A program made the translations under genes and the position numbers. This document shows, one piece after another, positions 17,446 through 25,810 of a DNA stretch of 64,000 nt (positions are counted from its first letter, which is position 1; the number at the start of each line of letters is the position of its first letter). Source of the DNA: Terriglobia bacterium. Its GTDB lineage: Bacteria > Acidobacteriota > Terriglobia > Acidiferrales > UBA7541. A model generated the notes under the pieces. The model was given only the letters and a program-made list of their open reading frames with translations. It was not told the origin of the DNA and did not search any database. The stretch spans positions 1-64,000 of the forward strand of contig JAIQFB010000023.1 of NCBI GenBank assembly GCA_020073485.1, written 5' to 3'.

Positions 17446-18429
17446 CTAAATGCTAAACCACGGCGTCACCCAGACGTACTTGACGCGGAACACCAGCCGC
17501 AGAATGATTTTGATGGGCAGGCTAAGCATCAGCACGAGAAACAGCTCGGTCGTGACCATCTGCAGCAGAGTCATGCGCTTGAAAATCTTCCGGCTGAAAT
17601 CCGTGAGCAGCAGCAGGCGGTGCGAGAAATATCCGGCCACCAGGAAATACAGGATCAGCGGGAAGACGCCGAAAATAATGCGGGCCAGGATGGGCGCGTA
17701 GGCCACATTCGCAGCGGGCATCAGATGGGCGATCCACGAACCGTTGACGCCGAAAATCTGGTCGAGGTTGCGGTTCACGGCGAACTCGACGCGCTGCGCA
17801 TCCCAGGTTTGGCCCGGCCAGAACCACATCCATCCCGGACCGCGGATGAATGTGCCGATGACAATCATCAACACCCACAGGCCGATGAAGCCGAACAGGA
17901 ATGTCCAGATCGCGAATTTGCGCTGTTTGTAAGTGTAGTAGCCGTTGCCCAGGGGATTCGCGTCAATGTAGGGTATGACCATCAGGCCGACAATGATGAG
18001 CGTCGGCATGATCACCCCCGCGATCCAGGGATCGAAGTAGACGAGCATTTCCTGCAGGCCAAGGAAATACCACGGCGCTTTCGCAGGATTCATGGTGACG
18101 TTGGGATTGGAAGGCTCCTCGAGCGGAGCGTTCAGCGTGATGGACCAGACCATCAGCAGCACGGTTACCAGGATGGCGGCAACCAGCTCGATGCGCATCA
18201 GGTACGGCCAGGTGTGAACTTCTTTTTCCCACTTGGGATTCCAGGGCTCGGTCTTGCGATATTCGGTCTTGGCCAGCGCGGGATCGGCGGACAGCTTGTC
18301 GATCAATGCGTCGTTCTCGAGGGCCTGGTGGAAGGCATACCAGGTGTAGAACGGAATCAGGAACAGCAGCGCCACGATGGGCACGTTGTCGGGCGCGGAA
18401 GCAACTTCCCAGATCTGATGCCAGTTCAT
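17446..18429 (-). CDS. Cytochrome b C-terminal subunit (subunit IV-like)
   Basis: 327 residues. After a membrane helix at about 15-35 comes a hydrophilic stretch and the quinol-site signature in NPAKAPWYFLGLQEMLVYFDPWIAG (about 113-138), the counterpart of the PEWY-containing region of b6f subunit IV. Several more membrane helices follow, then an extra C-terminal pair (about 255-310) beyond the usual subunit IV length of about 160. It pairs with the preceding cytochrome b N-half gene (69-bp gap) to form a split cytochrome b, in the cytoplasmic membrane. PEWY itself is not seen, although 'APWYF' is retained. Confidence 0.85.
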   Translation of the reverse strand: MNWHQIWEVASAPDNVPIVALLFLIPFYTWYAFHQALENDALIDKLSADPALAKTEYRKTEPWNPKWEKEVHTWPYLMRIELVAAILVTVLLMVWSITLNAPLEEPSNPNVTMNPAKAPWYFLGLQEMLVYFDPWIAGVIMPTLIIVGLMVIPYIDANPLGNGYYTYKQRKFAIWTFLFGFIGLWVLMIVIGTFIRGPGWMWFWPGQTWDAQRVEFAVNRNLDQIFGVNGSWIAHLMPAANVAYAPILARIIFGVFPLILYFLVAGYFSHRLLLLTDFSRKIFKRMTLLQMVTTELFLVLMLSLPIKIILRLVFRVKYVWVTPWFSI

Positions 18430-18498
18430 ATCGGCCTCAAACCCCCAGAGAGATTCCTCAGTCGCCGTGGCGACTTCGCAAAGACGAACTAAAAAACT

Positions 18499-19449
18499 TT
18501 ACTGCAAGCCGCTCGGCCGCAGCACGACCGGGCGGTGGCCCTTCTCTTCCTTGATTTCCGATTCGAGCATGACCGGCGCGGGGCCGGAGATGCCGCCGTC
18601 CTTGCGGACGCGCCAGAAATGCAGCGCCATAAAGATGCTGGCAATCAGCGGAATGGCGATGCAGTGCCAGATGTAGGCGCGCAGCAATGCGTTGGCATCG
18701 ACGATCGAGCCGCCGAGCAGGGCGAAGCGCACGTCGTTATAGGGCGTCATGCCCAGGAGCGCGCCGAACGGACCTTCCGTTCCTAACAAGGGCGTGGCGC
18801 GGGCCATGTTCGTGCCTACGGTGACGGCCCAGAATCCGAGTTGATCATCCGGCAGCAGGTATCCGGTGAATGACAGGAGCAAGGTCAAAACCATCAAGAG
18901 AACGCCGATGCACCAGTTGAATTCCCGCGGGCGCTTGTAGGAGCCGGTGAGGAACACGCGGAACATGTGCAGCCAGACGGCGATGATCATCAAGTGCGCG
19001 GCCCAGCGGTGCATGTTGCGCAGCAGCTTGCCGAAGGGCACGTCGTTTTCCAGGTACAGAATGTCGCGGAAGGCCTGCACTTTGCTGGGGTGGTAATAGA
19101 ACATCAGCAGGACGCCGGTGAAGGTAAGGACGATGAACAGGTAGAAGGTGATGCCGCCCATGCCCCAGGTGTATTTGTATTTTACGGCGTCGCGATTGAC
19201 CTTTGCCGGATGCAGGTGGAAGAAAACGTTGGACAGGACCGAGAGCGCGCGATTGCGGGGAGTCTCGTCGTGCTTGACGCGAAAAACGGACCGGAACAGC
19301 TGCGACTTCTCGGGCTCTTTCAAGCCCTCGAGCTCTTCCTTGCCCTTTTCCTTAAAGGTTTCCTTGAGCTCCGTGACGTCCTGGCGGACACGGTCGAGCA
19401 AACCTGTGCTCTTTTTTGCGCCGTTGTTTTCGCCGTTTGATTCGGCCAT
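18499..19449 (-). CDS. Cytochrome b N-terminal subunit (cytochrome b6-like)
   Basis: 316 residues with GGGGAG eight bases before the ATG. A charged cytoplasmic extension of about 85 residues precedes the four-helix haem-binding domain. The four haem-ligand histidines are His147, His161, His262 and His277; the second pair is 15 apart, the b6f-type spacing rather than the bc1-type 14. The motif LLLSFTGYLLPDDQLGFWAVTV follows the b6/b pattern. It binds two b haems and, with the next gene product and the Rieske protein, oxidises quinol. It lies 132 bp after the Rieske gene, with a 9-bp hairpin in the gap. Confidence 0.92.
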   Translation of the reverse strand: MAESNGENNGAKKSTGLLDRVRQDVTELKETFKEKGKEELEGLKEPEKSQLFRSVFRVKHDETPRNRALSVLSNVFFHLHPAKVNRDAVKYKYTWGMGGITFYLFIVLTFTGVLLMFYYHPSKVQAFRDILYLENDVPFGKLLRNMHRWAAHLMIIAVWLHMFRVFLTGSYKRPREFNWCIGVLLMVLTLLLSFTGYLLPDDQLGFWAVTVGTNMARATPLLGTEGPFGALLGMTPYNDVRFALLGGSIVDANALLRAYIWHCIAIPLIASIFMALHFWRVRKDGGISGPAPVMLESEIKEEKGHRPVVLRPSGLQ

Positions 19450-19547
19450 CCCTAGCTCCCCCGAGAGTGTCCCAAGTCCTGAGGAACAAACCCAATGCAG
19501 TACTGGAATTTGCTAGCGGGCCACCCAATCCAACCCGCTTTTCCCAC

Positions 19548-19570
19548 CACAGGCTCGAAGAGAGCCTGTG
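19548..19570. other. Intercistronic hairpin between Rieske and cytochrome b genes
   Basis: CACAGGCTC (19548-19556) and GAGCCTGTG (19562-19570) form a perfect 9-bp stem with a five-base loop. No T-run follows on the minus strand, so it may be an mRNA processing or attenuation structure rather than a terminator. It shares the CACAGGCT core with family B repeats. Confidence 0.5.
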
Positions 19571-19581
19571 CACAAAGTTTC

Positions 19582-20187
19582 TTACACCGGCAAGTAGGCG
19601 CCGGGATCGTTGAACTGGTTCACACCGGCGCGCGGATCGTCCATATACAGGCGGCTAGTATCCACGATGAGCTTGCCGGTGGGATCCAGGTCGACGTGCG
19701 CGCGGTCCATGGGACGCGGTGCCGGGCCTTCAAAGTTCACGCCTTCGCTGTCATAGCCGCTGCCGTGGCAGGGGCACTTGAATTTATTTTCCGACGCCTT
19801 CCATTCGGGCGTGCAGCCCAGGTGCGTGCAGCGCGCGAAAATCACGAAGATGCGGTCGGGTTCGCGAATGATCCACACGCGATTGGTCATCAAGTAGCGT
19901 TGGTCGATGCCCAACGAGAAGTCGGCCGGATAACCGATATTGAAAATCGTGTTGGGTTCGTACAGGGCGCGCGGGAAGAAAAACCGCAGGAACATGAGCA
20001 GGTTAATGCCCAGGTAGCCGTAGACCATGCCCCAAATCACGCGTCTGCGCATGGGGTCGGGAGGAGCCCCGCTATCGGCTTTGGCTTTTGCCGCGGGCTT
20101 TGCTGCCGCCGGCGGCGGTGCTGCTGGTGGTGCCGCTACTTTTGGTGCCTGGGGTACCGGGGTCGTTCCGTCCTTGGGTTCGGCCAT
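19582..20187 (-). CDS. Rieske [2Fe-2S] protein of a quinol oxidase complex
   Basis: 201 residues from the ATG at 20187. An unusual Ala/Pro/Lys-rich cytoplasmic N-terminus (about 8-45) comes before one membrane helix (about 50-70). The cluster ligands are intact: Cys120 and His122 (CTHLGC) and Cys138 and His141 (CPCHGSGY), with Cys125 and Cys140 for the disulfide. It passes electrons from quinol at cytochrome b to the c-type subunit. It is first of the Rieske-cytb-cytb'-octahaem series; the intergenic region upstream separates it from hemH by 176 bp. Confidence 0.93.
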   Translation of the reverse strand: MAEPKDGTTPVPQAPKVAAPPAAPPPAAAKPAAKAKADSGAPPDPMRRRVIWGMVYGYLGINLLMFLRFFFPRALYEPNTIFNIGYPADFSLGIDQRYLMTNRVWIIREPDRIFVIFARCTHLGCTPEWKASENKFKCPCHGSGYDSEGVNFEGPAPRPMDRAHVDLDPTGKLIVDTSRLYMDDPRAGVNQFNDPGAYLPV

Positions 20188-20363
20188 AATTCCAGTACGT
20201 AACCTCTCGATATAAGTTATGAATCGAGAAAAATTAATTGGCCCGGGAACACGACTCTTATATTTCCGCGAGGCCCATTCTGTCAAGCCAATTCCCGTTT
20301 TGGATCAAAATTTTTGGGAGAGTTATTTTCGCAGAGGATGCGGAATCGACTCCGGGCGAGGGT

Positions 20364-21371
20364 TTATTTCAAGGACTGAAGGACCAGGTCGGCGAGAGCG
20401 GAAATAAAAGTGGGTGAATCTCCGACGGCGGGCATCATCTCAAATTGTTCGATGCCGGCTTTGTGGGCCTGTTCGCGGGCTTCGATGTTGATTTCGTGGA
20501 GGGTTTCGATGTGCTCGGTGACGAAGGCCACGGGAACGACGAGGAGATTTTTTTCGCCGGCGCGGGCGAGGCGGTCGATGGTTTCGACCAGCGAGGGCGA
20601 CAGCCATTTGCGGCGGCCGACTTTGCTTTGGTAACAGAGGAGGTGCGGATTTTTCCAGCCTCCCTGCTGCATCACGAGGCGAACGGTTTCTTCCATCTGG
20701 CGGGCGTAGGGATCGCCGCGCTCGATGAGGCTGAGGGGCAGGCCGTGCGCGCTGAAGACGATGTGCGCTGAGTCCGGATGGTCAAAGTGCGTGAGCGAGA
20801 GGGCGATTTTTTCGGCGACGGCCTGAATGTAGAGCGGGTGGCTGAAGAAATTTTCGATAGTGTGCGTTTTGGGAGCGCTTCCATTGGGGCGATACACGCG
20901 CTGCCATTCCTTGAGGCTGCTGGACGTGGTGGCGAAGGAATATTGCGGGTAGAGCGGCAAGAGGACGAGTTCGGGGGCGTTCCAGGCGTTTACCTCCGCG
21001 GCGGCTTCGGCGGTCAATGGATTCCAGTAGCGCATGGCGATGAAACATTTGGCGTCGAGTTGCGGGGCGAGGGCCTTTTCGAGTGCGCGGGCCTGGCGCT
21101 CGGTCAGGAGGCGAATGGGGGAATATCCGCCGATGTCGTCATAGTGCTCGCGCACAACGCCGGCGCGTTTTCTGGCGATGTATCGCGCCAGCGGACGGCG
21201 GGCAAACCAGGCGCCGAAAAAATCGATGATGTCGGGATCGCAGAACAGGTTGTAGAGGAAGGGTTCCACGGCGTCGGCGGAGTCCGGACCGCCGAGTTGG
21301 AATAGTACGACGCCGATTTTTTTCTTTTCGGTCACCTGCGAATCTCGCTTTCCTTCCGTGCGTGAAAACAT
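20364..21371 (-). CDS. hemH: Ferrochelatase
   Basis: 335 residues, normal length. It inserts Fe(II) into protoporphyrin IX (or coproporphyrin III in the alternative pathway). The catalytic His209 in VFSAHGLPLSLIERGDPY and the conserved Glu in FVTEHIETLHEIN (about 280-292) are present, as is the N-terminal LFQLGGPDS. It sits between the ccm cluster and the Rieske/cytochrome b genes, in line with haem supply to both. The ATG at 21371 has GGAG upstream at a longish distance; an in-frame GTG at 21335 is a possible later start. Confidence 0.93.
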   Translation of the reverse strand: MFSRTEGKRDSQVTEKKKIGVVLFQLGGPDSADAVEPFLYNLFCDPDIIDFFGAWFARRPLARYIARKRAGVVREHYDDIGGYSPIRLLTERQARALEKALAPQLDAKCFIAMRYWNPLTAEAAAEVNAWNAPELVLLPLYPQYSFATTSSSLKEWQRVYRPNGSAPKTHTIENFFSHPLYIQAVAEKIALSLTHFDHPDSAHIVFSAHGLPLSLIERGDPYARQMEETVRLVMQQGGWKNPHLLCYQSKVGRRKWLSPSLVETIDRLARAGEKNLLVVPVAFVTEHIETLHEINIEAREQAHKAGIEQFEMMPAVGDSPTFISALADLVLQSLK

Positions 21372-21405
21372 TTGCCGCCCGCGTTCTCCGTCCTAACTGT
21401 CGATC

Positions 21406-21447
21406 GAGGAGGGATTCCTCACCCGCAGGAGCGGGTTCGGAATGATG
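21406..21447. repeat. Family C hairpin repeat
   Basis: GAGGAGGGATTCCTCACCCG, then CAGGAGCGGGTTCGGAATGA, nearly identical to 8507-8546. It is located between ccmD and hemH. Confidence 0.7.
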
Positions 21448-21525
21448 GCTTAGGGTTTTCGCGATTTGGGCAAAATGCCGCTCTCCCACATAACATTTGA
21501 GCCACTGTAACCGTGGCTGCCATCC

Positions 21526-21660
21526 TTACTTCCCGTTTCGTTTCAAGCGGCGGATATCGTCCTGCAAACTGGCCATGCGACGGGCTACCGAGAATAGGTA
21601 TCCGCAGAACACCACCCAGATTGCGATGTAGGCTGCCACCAAGAAATTCAAATTCTTCAT
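21526..21660 (-). CDS. ccmD: Haem exporter/cytochrome c maturation protein CcmD
   Basis: 44 residues, found by translating the gap after ccmC: it begins MKNLNFLVAAYIAIWVVFCG and ends with RRMASLQDDIRRLKRNGK. One membrane helix (about 5-27) is followed by a basic amphipathic tail, the standard CcmD architecture. GGGAG lies about eight bases before the ATG at 21660. CcmD stabilises the CcmC-CcmE complex and helps release holo-CcmE. Position directly after ccmC supports the call. Confidence 0.85.
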   Translation of the reverse strand: MKNLNFLVAAYIAIWVVFCGYLFSVARRMASLQDDIRRLKRNGK

Positions 21661-21722
21661 TCCCTATCTCCCTTTTAGGCGCAACGAAGGGCACGCGTCC
21701 CTCGTCCGCCGCAAATTCTGAT

Positions 21723-22433
21723 TCAACCATTTCGCGAAACGTTCATGCGATAGGCGTCGACTTCCGAGCGCATGGCTTCGAGATGGTAGCGAACGCGGAT
21801 CAGGACGGTCATGACGCCGAGCGTCGCGGCCCAGCACATCAGCAGCGCGTAGCCCATGCGCGGGGCCAGCGAGCCGCCGTCGCCGATGACGGGCTGCGGG
21901 TGCTGCGTGCGGAACCACCAGATCGAAAAATAGACCAGGGGAATATCGAGCGCCGCGAAAATTCCGAATACGGCCGAGACCAGGGCGCGGCGCTCGGGCT
22001 CATCGAGCAGCGTGCGCAGGATGAGGTAGCTGACGAACAGGACCCACAGTAGGAATGAGGACGTGAGGCGCGCGTCCCAGGTCCACCAGATGCCCCAGAC
22101 GGGCTTGGCCCAGATGGGGCCGGTGATCAGGACGATGGTGAAAAACGCGACGCCGACTTCGGCGGAAGCCACGGCGAGCCAGTCCCACTTCAAGGCGCGC
22201 GTGCGCAGGTAGGCGACGCTGCCGATGAAGACCATGATGAACGAAATGAAACCGGACCAGGCGCTCGACACATGGAAATAAAAAATGCGCTGGATCAGGC
22301 CCATGGTGGCCTCGGTGGGCGCCCAGATCAGCGCGGCGTAGCTGGCCGCGGCGAGCAGGAGAAACACAATCAAGATCGACGGCAAGGAGATTGCCGGGCC
22401 GGACGAGGCTTGCGATTGCGCTTCGGTTGCCAT
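21723..22433 (-). CDS. ccmC: Haem lyase/exporter subunit CcmC
   Basis: 236 residues with six membrane helices. The tryptophan-rich WWD motif reads WGIWWTWDARLTSS (about 113-126) and is flanked by the two haem-ligand histidines in FYFHVSSAW (His54) and WFRTQHPQP (His178). CcmC places haem on CcmE at the outer face of the membrane. GGAGGAG within the end of ccmB serves as ribosome site; ccmB's stop ends one base before the ATG. Confidence 0.95.
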   Translation of the reverse strand: MATEAQSQASSGPAISLPSILIVFLLLAAASYAALIWAPTEATMGLIQRIFYFHVSSAWSGFISFIMVFIGSVAYLRTRALKWDWLAVASAEVGVAFFTIVLITGPIWAKPVWGIWWTWDARLTSSFLLWVLFVSYLILRTLLDEPERRALVSAVFGIFAALDIPLVYFSIWWFRTQHPQPVIGDGGSLAPRMGYALLMCWAATLGVMTVLIRVRYHLEAMRSEVDAYRMNVSRNG

Positions 22434-22434
22434 T

Positions 22435-23121
22435 TCACTCCTCCAGGAGATACTCGCCGACCAGCCATGCCGCAGTCAAAAATACCACATCGAAAGACGT
22501 TAAAAATGTAATCCACACCAGGGACAACTCCGGCGGGTCGCGCAGGATGCCGATGGTGGATTCGGTGCTGGCGATCAGGACCGGGGCCAGGACCGGAAGC
22601 AGCAAGAGTGGCAGGAGCAATTCGCGCAGACGCGCCTGCGAGGCGACGGCGGAAAATACGGTGCCGGTGGTGGCCAAGCCGACCGTGCCGAGCGCGAGAA
22701 CCAGCAGCAACTGCGGCAGGACAGGGAGAATTGCGGTGTTGTAGAGAACCGCGAACACGGGCAGCAGAATCACCTCGACCAGCAGAAGGAAAAGGAAATT
22801 CGCGGCCATCTTCCCCGCCAGGATGCTGAACGGGTCGATGGGGGCGAGGCGCAGCGCGGCCAGGGTGTCGTTGGTCTGCTCGCGCAAGAAGGAAGGCTGG
22901 AGCATCAGCGATCCGGCGAAAAGAAACGCAAGCCACAACAGGCCGGGGCCGAAGCGGCGCGATTCCTCGGACGTCGGGTTGAATGTGAAGCTGAACAGGA
23001 CGATGACGATCAGGACGAAGACGAGCGTGGTGCCGAGCAGTTCGCGGGAGCGGAACTCGGTGCGGAGTTCCTTGGCGAGGATGATGCCGGCGGCTCGAGC
23101 GATGCTCATGAGGGGAGGCAT
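22435..23121 (-). CDS. ccmB: Haem exporter permease CcmB
   Basis: 228 residues, six membrane helices, normal length. The start AKELRTEFRSRELLGTTLVFVLIVIVLFSF and the motif FLFAGSLMLQPSFLREQTNDTLAALRLAPID are typical of CcmB. With CcmA it forms the ABC transporter that drives holo-CcmE release. An alternative start lies four codons later; neither has a strong ribosome site. It is separated from ccmA by a 247-bp repeat-filled gap, unusual inside this operon. Confidence 0.93.
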   Translation of the reverse strand: MPPLMSIARAAGIILAKELRTEFRSRELLGTTLVFVLIVIVLFSFTFNPTSEESRRFGPGLLWLAFLFAGSLMLQPSFLREQTNDTLAALRLAPIDPFSILAGKMAANFLFLLLVEVILLPVFAVLYNTAILPVLPQLLLVLALGTVGLATTGTVFSAVASQARLRELLLPLLLLPVLAPVLIASTESTIGILRDPPELSLVWITFLTSFDVVFLTAAWLVGEYLLEE

Positions 23122-23172
23122 CCTGATTTGGTGGAATTCCGAGCGTGCGCACGGAGGGTTGCGGATTCGGAG

Positions 23173-23287
23173 GTCCGGGCTTCAGCCCGGACGTATTGCA
23201 CAGTTTTGGAGGGGTTTTTAAGCCCTGAAGCTTCAGGGGCTAAAGCCCCACATAATGCAAGCTGAACGTCGGGGCTGAAGCCCCGAC
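23173..23287. repeat. Composite multi-hairpin element (family A-like, copy 2)
   Basis: Three palindromes in order: GTCCGGGCT-TC-AGCCCGGAC (23173-23192), CCCTGAAGCTTCAGGG (23223-23238) and GTCGGGGCT-GA-AGCCCCGAC (23268-23287). The order and cores match the elements at 1557-1717 and 25576-25777, but I do not see the TCCTAATTTGA ends here. Confidence 0.6.
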
Positions 23288-23292
23288 CTCCT

Positions 23293-23355
23293 GAAAGACG
23301 ACCACGTCCGACCGAAGGACGACCACGCGCGACTGAAAGACCACCGCACACGAAA
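23293..23355. repeat. Imperfect 21-bp tandem repeat, three units
   Basis: Units start at 23293, 23314 and 23335 with GAAAGACGACCACG, GAAGGACGACCACG and GAAAGACCACCGCA. It lies just after the ccmA stop codon on the side of ccmB. Confidence 0.55.
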
Positions 23356-23368
23356 TTGGCGTAGTGCC

Positions 23369-24142
23369 TCATGATTCGTTGTCCTCGTCGGCATCGCGGA
23401 CGGCGGCCATGACCAGGACTTGATTGGGGTCGCCGCCGGGGCCGGAGTCGTGCGTGATCTTGCCGCCGTGCAGGCGGATGGCGCGGGTGACGGAGGCCTG
23501 GGTCTCGTTGCGGCCGTGCGTGCTCATCAGGATCGTGCAGCCGGAGGCGTGCAGGCGCTCGAGAGTTTCGCCGAGCCACTGCTGGCCTTCGGGATCGAGG
23601 CCGGCGGCCGGTTCGTCGAGGAGCAGCAAGCCGGGGGATGCCAGAAGCGCGCGAGCTATGCCCATGCGCTGGCGCATGCCGCGGGAAAATGTGCGCACCA
23701 TGTCATCGGCGCGATTCGCGAGGCCGACCGGCGCGAGCGCCTGGCGCGCGCGTTCGTGCGGATCGGGAAGTGAAAAAAGTTTGGCGAAGAAGACGAGGTT
23801 TTCCTCGGCGGTCAGCTCGTCGTACACCAGCGTGTGATGGCCCACCATACCGATGCGGCTCTTGATTTGTTCGGGGGCGAGGGCGGAATCGCGTTCGTAG
23901 TAGGTGAGCTTGCCGCGCGAGGGCCGAGAGAGCTGGGCGGCGATTTTAAGCAGCGTGGTTTTTCCCGAGCCGTTGTGGCCCACCAGGGCGACGCATTCTC
24001 CGGGGGAAATTTCCAGGGAAACGCCGCGCAACGCGAGGCGCATGCCGTAGCGCTTTTCGACATCGCTGAACTGGATTTTCAGTCCGGAGGCAGGGGCGCC
24101 GCCAGGGCTAGCATTCGGGGAAGATGCGGGCGCTGTGGACAC
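23369..24142 (-). CDS. ccmA: Haem exporter ATP-binding subunit CcmA
   Basis: 257 residues from the GTG at 24142, chosen because it lies ten bases after the upstream gene's stop; a longer frame would overlap that gene. Walker A is GHNGSGKTT (about 55-63), the ABC signature FSRGMRQRM (152-160) and Walker B LLLLDEP (172-178), followed by STHGRNE for the switch His. It is the ATPase of the CcmAB(CD) transporter. Ser/Ala/Pro-rich residues 1-20 before the ABC domain are unusual for CcmA, so the true start could be later. Confidence 0.88.
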   Translation of the reverse strand: MSTAPASSPNASPGGAPASGLKIQFSDVEKRYGMRLALRGVSLEISPGECVALVGHNGSGKTTLLKIAAQLSRPSRGKLTYYERDSALAPEQIKSRIGMVGHHTLVYDELTAEENLVFFAKLFSLPDPHERARQALAPVGLANRADDMVRTFSRGMRQRMGIARALLASPGLLLLDEPAAGLDPEGQQWLGETLERLHASGCTILMSTHGRNETQASVTRAIRLHGGKITHDSGPGGDPNQVLVMAAVRDADEDNES

Positions 24143-24152
24143 GCGCGACGGC

Positions 24153-25454
24153 TCAGCCCTGGACCAGATCGCGCAGGAGTTGTTCGGCGCGACCTCGCTC
24201 CAACGCGTACTCCGCATCGGTGATGGTGCCGGCCTGGCGGCGCAGTTCGATGCGCAGCAGGGTGTCCTTGAGCGAATCGAGATTGGCGTTTACTTCCTGC
24301 TTCACTTGCTCGACCGGAGGCGGAGGCGGCGGAGCGGGAGCGGCCTTTGCCTGGGCGGCTTGCTGCGCGGCGCGTTGTGCCTTGCGGCCCTTGGGAGCAT
24401 TGTTCTGCGCCGGAACGGGAGCTTCAATGGGAACTGGTTTTCGCCAGAGCAAGGCCACGCCTACGGCAAAGATCGCTCCGAGGCCGCCGAGTAAAATCCA
24501 TTTTTCGTCGCCAATGCGCGCGGGGGAAGTTTCGATGGTGGCGCCGGATTCATGGCCGTTGGCTTCGTCCTGCGGCGCGGCTTGTCCTCCGCCCGCTCCT
24601 CCTCCCGCGGAAGCATCGGAGGGAGGCGGCGCGGTTCCGGAGACGGAAATGTCAAAGCCCATGCCCTTCTTGAACGATTCCTTGGAGAAAACGTTAAAGC
24701 CCTGTTCCTGGCCCGCGGCGTTGAATCCGGCGCTGGAAATCTGCATGGTGGGCGGGATTACCAGCAGCACGCGCTGCGCGTCGTAAGTGGACGATTCCTT
24801 GATCGACGCGGCGTTGCCCGAATAAGGATAAGTGTAGGAAATGCGAACGCCGTTTTGTCCCGGTTGAAACGCGTAGGCGATGGCGTACTTCCCTTTTCCC
24901 TTGTCAATGGTGCCCTGGCGGACGGGCATGCCGGAAGGGCCGAAGGTGGAAACCTGATCGAGTTCGGCGCCAGACGGGATGGTGAACTCAAAATTGCCGT
25001 CCTGCTTGTAAAAGGCGGCCGGGGGATTCGAGTTGTTGGTGATGGAATATTCTTCGCCGACCATGAGCTTGTCGCCATTGGGCTGGAAGACCAGCAAGCG
25101 CAGCGGGACTTGAATGGAGGCGGGATTAGTGGTCGGTTCGTAGACGGTGACGTCCACGGTGGAGGTGCCGGGAGTGAGCGGCTGGTGGAAAAAGACGCCG
25201 CGATAGACGGCGCGGATGAGCATGGGGCCCGAGCCGATGGCGGGGTTATCGAAATGATAGGCGCCGGTCGCGTCGGTCTTGGTGTTGGCGACGACCTGCA
25301 TGCCGCCCATGAGTTGAATGAGCAGGACGTCCACGTCGCCGGCGGGCTTGTTGCCGTTGGTGCCGTTGTGAACGACGCCCGAGACGGTGCCGGCTTGCGC
25401 GGTTGCGGCCGCGAGACACAGGCACAACAGCAGAGCGATTCGACGCAAACTCAT
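24153..25454 (-). CDS. Carboxypeptidase-regulatory-like membrane protein inside the ccm operon
   Basis: 433 residues from the ATG at 25454, where GGGAG lies six bases upstream. It has a signal peptide ([21 protein letters not shown]), then a beta-rich domain of the carboxypeptidase-regulatory kind ([10 protein letters not shown] near 22-31, then [15 protein letters not shown]) and a long extracytoplasmic beta region. A single membrane helix (about 320-340) is followed by a Pro/Ala-rich linker and a cytoplasmic helical tail ([19 protein letters not shown], then [17 protein letters not shown]). The tail resembles the C-terminal helix of the ccmI-like gene two positions upstream. I know of no role for such a protein in E. 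coli-type System I. The conserved placement between ccmH/I and ccmA suggests an added maturation factor. Confidence 0.65.
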   Translation of the reverse strand: MSLRRIALLLCLCLAAATAQAGTVSGVVHNGTNGNKPAGDVDVLLIQLMGGMQVVANTKTDATGAYHFDNPAIGSGPMLIRAVYRGVFFHQPLTPGTSTVDVTVYEPTTNPASIQVPLRLLVFQPNGDKLMVGEEYSITNNSNPPAAFYKQDGNFEFTIPSGAELDQVSTFGPSGMPVRQGTIDKGKGKYAIAYAFQPGQNGVRISYTYPYSGNAASIKESSTYDAQRVLLVIPPTMQISSAGFNAAGQEQGFNVFSKESFKKGMGFDISVSGTAPPPSDASAGGGAGGGQAAPQDEANGHESGATIETSPARIGDEKWILLGGLGAIFAVGVALLWRKPVPIEAPVPAQNNAPKGRKAQRAAQQAAQAKAAPAPPPPPPVEQVKQEVNANLDSLKDTLLRIELRRQAGTITDAEYALERGRAEQLLRDLVQG

Positions 25455-25503
25455 CCAATTCTCCCAAGTCTTCATGAACAAAAGGTGTCCTTTTTGACGG
25501 CGC

Positions 25504-25560
25504 CAGCGGCTAAAGCCGCAACTATTTCGGTGCGTTTATGTCGTGGCTGAAGCCACGACC
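25504..25560. repeat. Hairpin pair GCGGCTAAAGCCGC / CGTGGCTGAAGCCACG
   Basis: The same pairing of a 'ggctaaagcc' hairpin with a 'ggctgaagcc' hairpin recurs at 10634-10695, 30336-30400 and 35720-35783, always between genes. Confidence 0.65.
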
Positions 25561-25575
25561 CACAAAGATTGGTAC

Positions 25576-25777
25576 TGTCCTAATTTGAATTTTCATTGAG
25601 AAGCCGGAGGTCAGAGCTTTAGCTCTGAAACTCCCTCTTCGCATGTCGCGGGCTTTAGCCCCCGAAGCTTCAGGGGTTAAAACCCCTTCTCCGTCGATGC
25701 TTTTCGTCGGGGCTGAAGCCCCGACTTCCGAAATCCGATCACACTTCCGAAATCCGATTACACTTCAAATTAGGACA
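25576..25777. repeat. MITE-like composite element with 14-bp terminal inverted repeats (family A, copy 3)
   Basis: TGTCCTAATTTGAA (25576-25589) is repeated in perfect inverted form at 25764-25777. Inside are AGAGCTTTAGCTCT, CCCGAAGCTTCAGGGG, AACCCCTT and GTCGGGGCTGAAGCCCCGAC, then two 19-bp tandem units (25724-25742 and 25743-25761, ACTTCCGAAATCCGAT core). It contains no gene. Total span is 202 bp. Confidence 0.75.
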
Positions 25778-25810
25778 CCATCAAATATTCCTTTGTCCTC
25801 GCGCTCACTG

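Noticed and set aside
17446-18429. Reading the cytochrome b C-half as a separate quinol oxidase subunit unrelated to cytochrome b
   Set aside because: The APWYFLGLQE motif and its place directly after the N-half fit subunit IV of a split cytochrome b.
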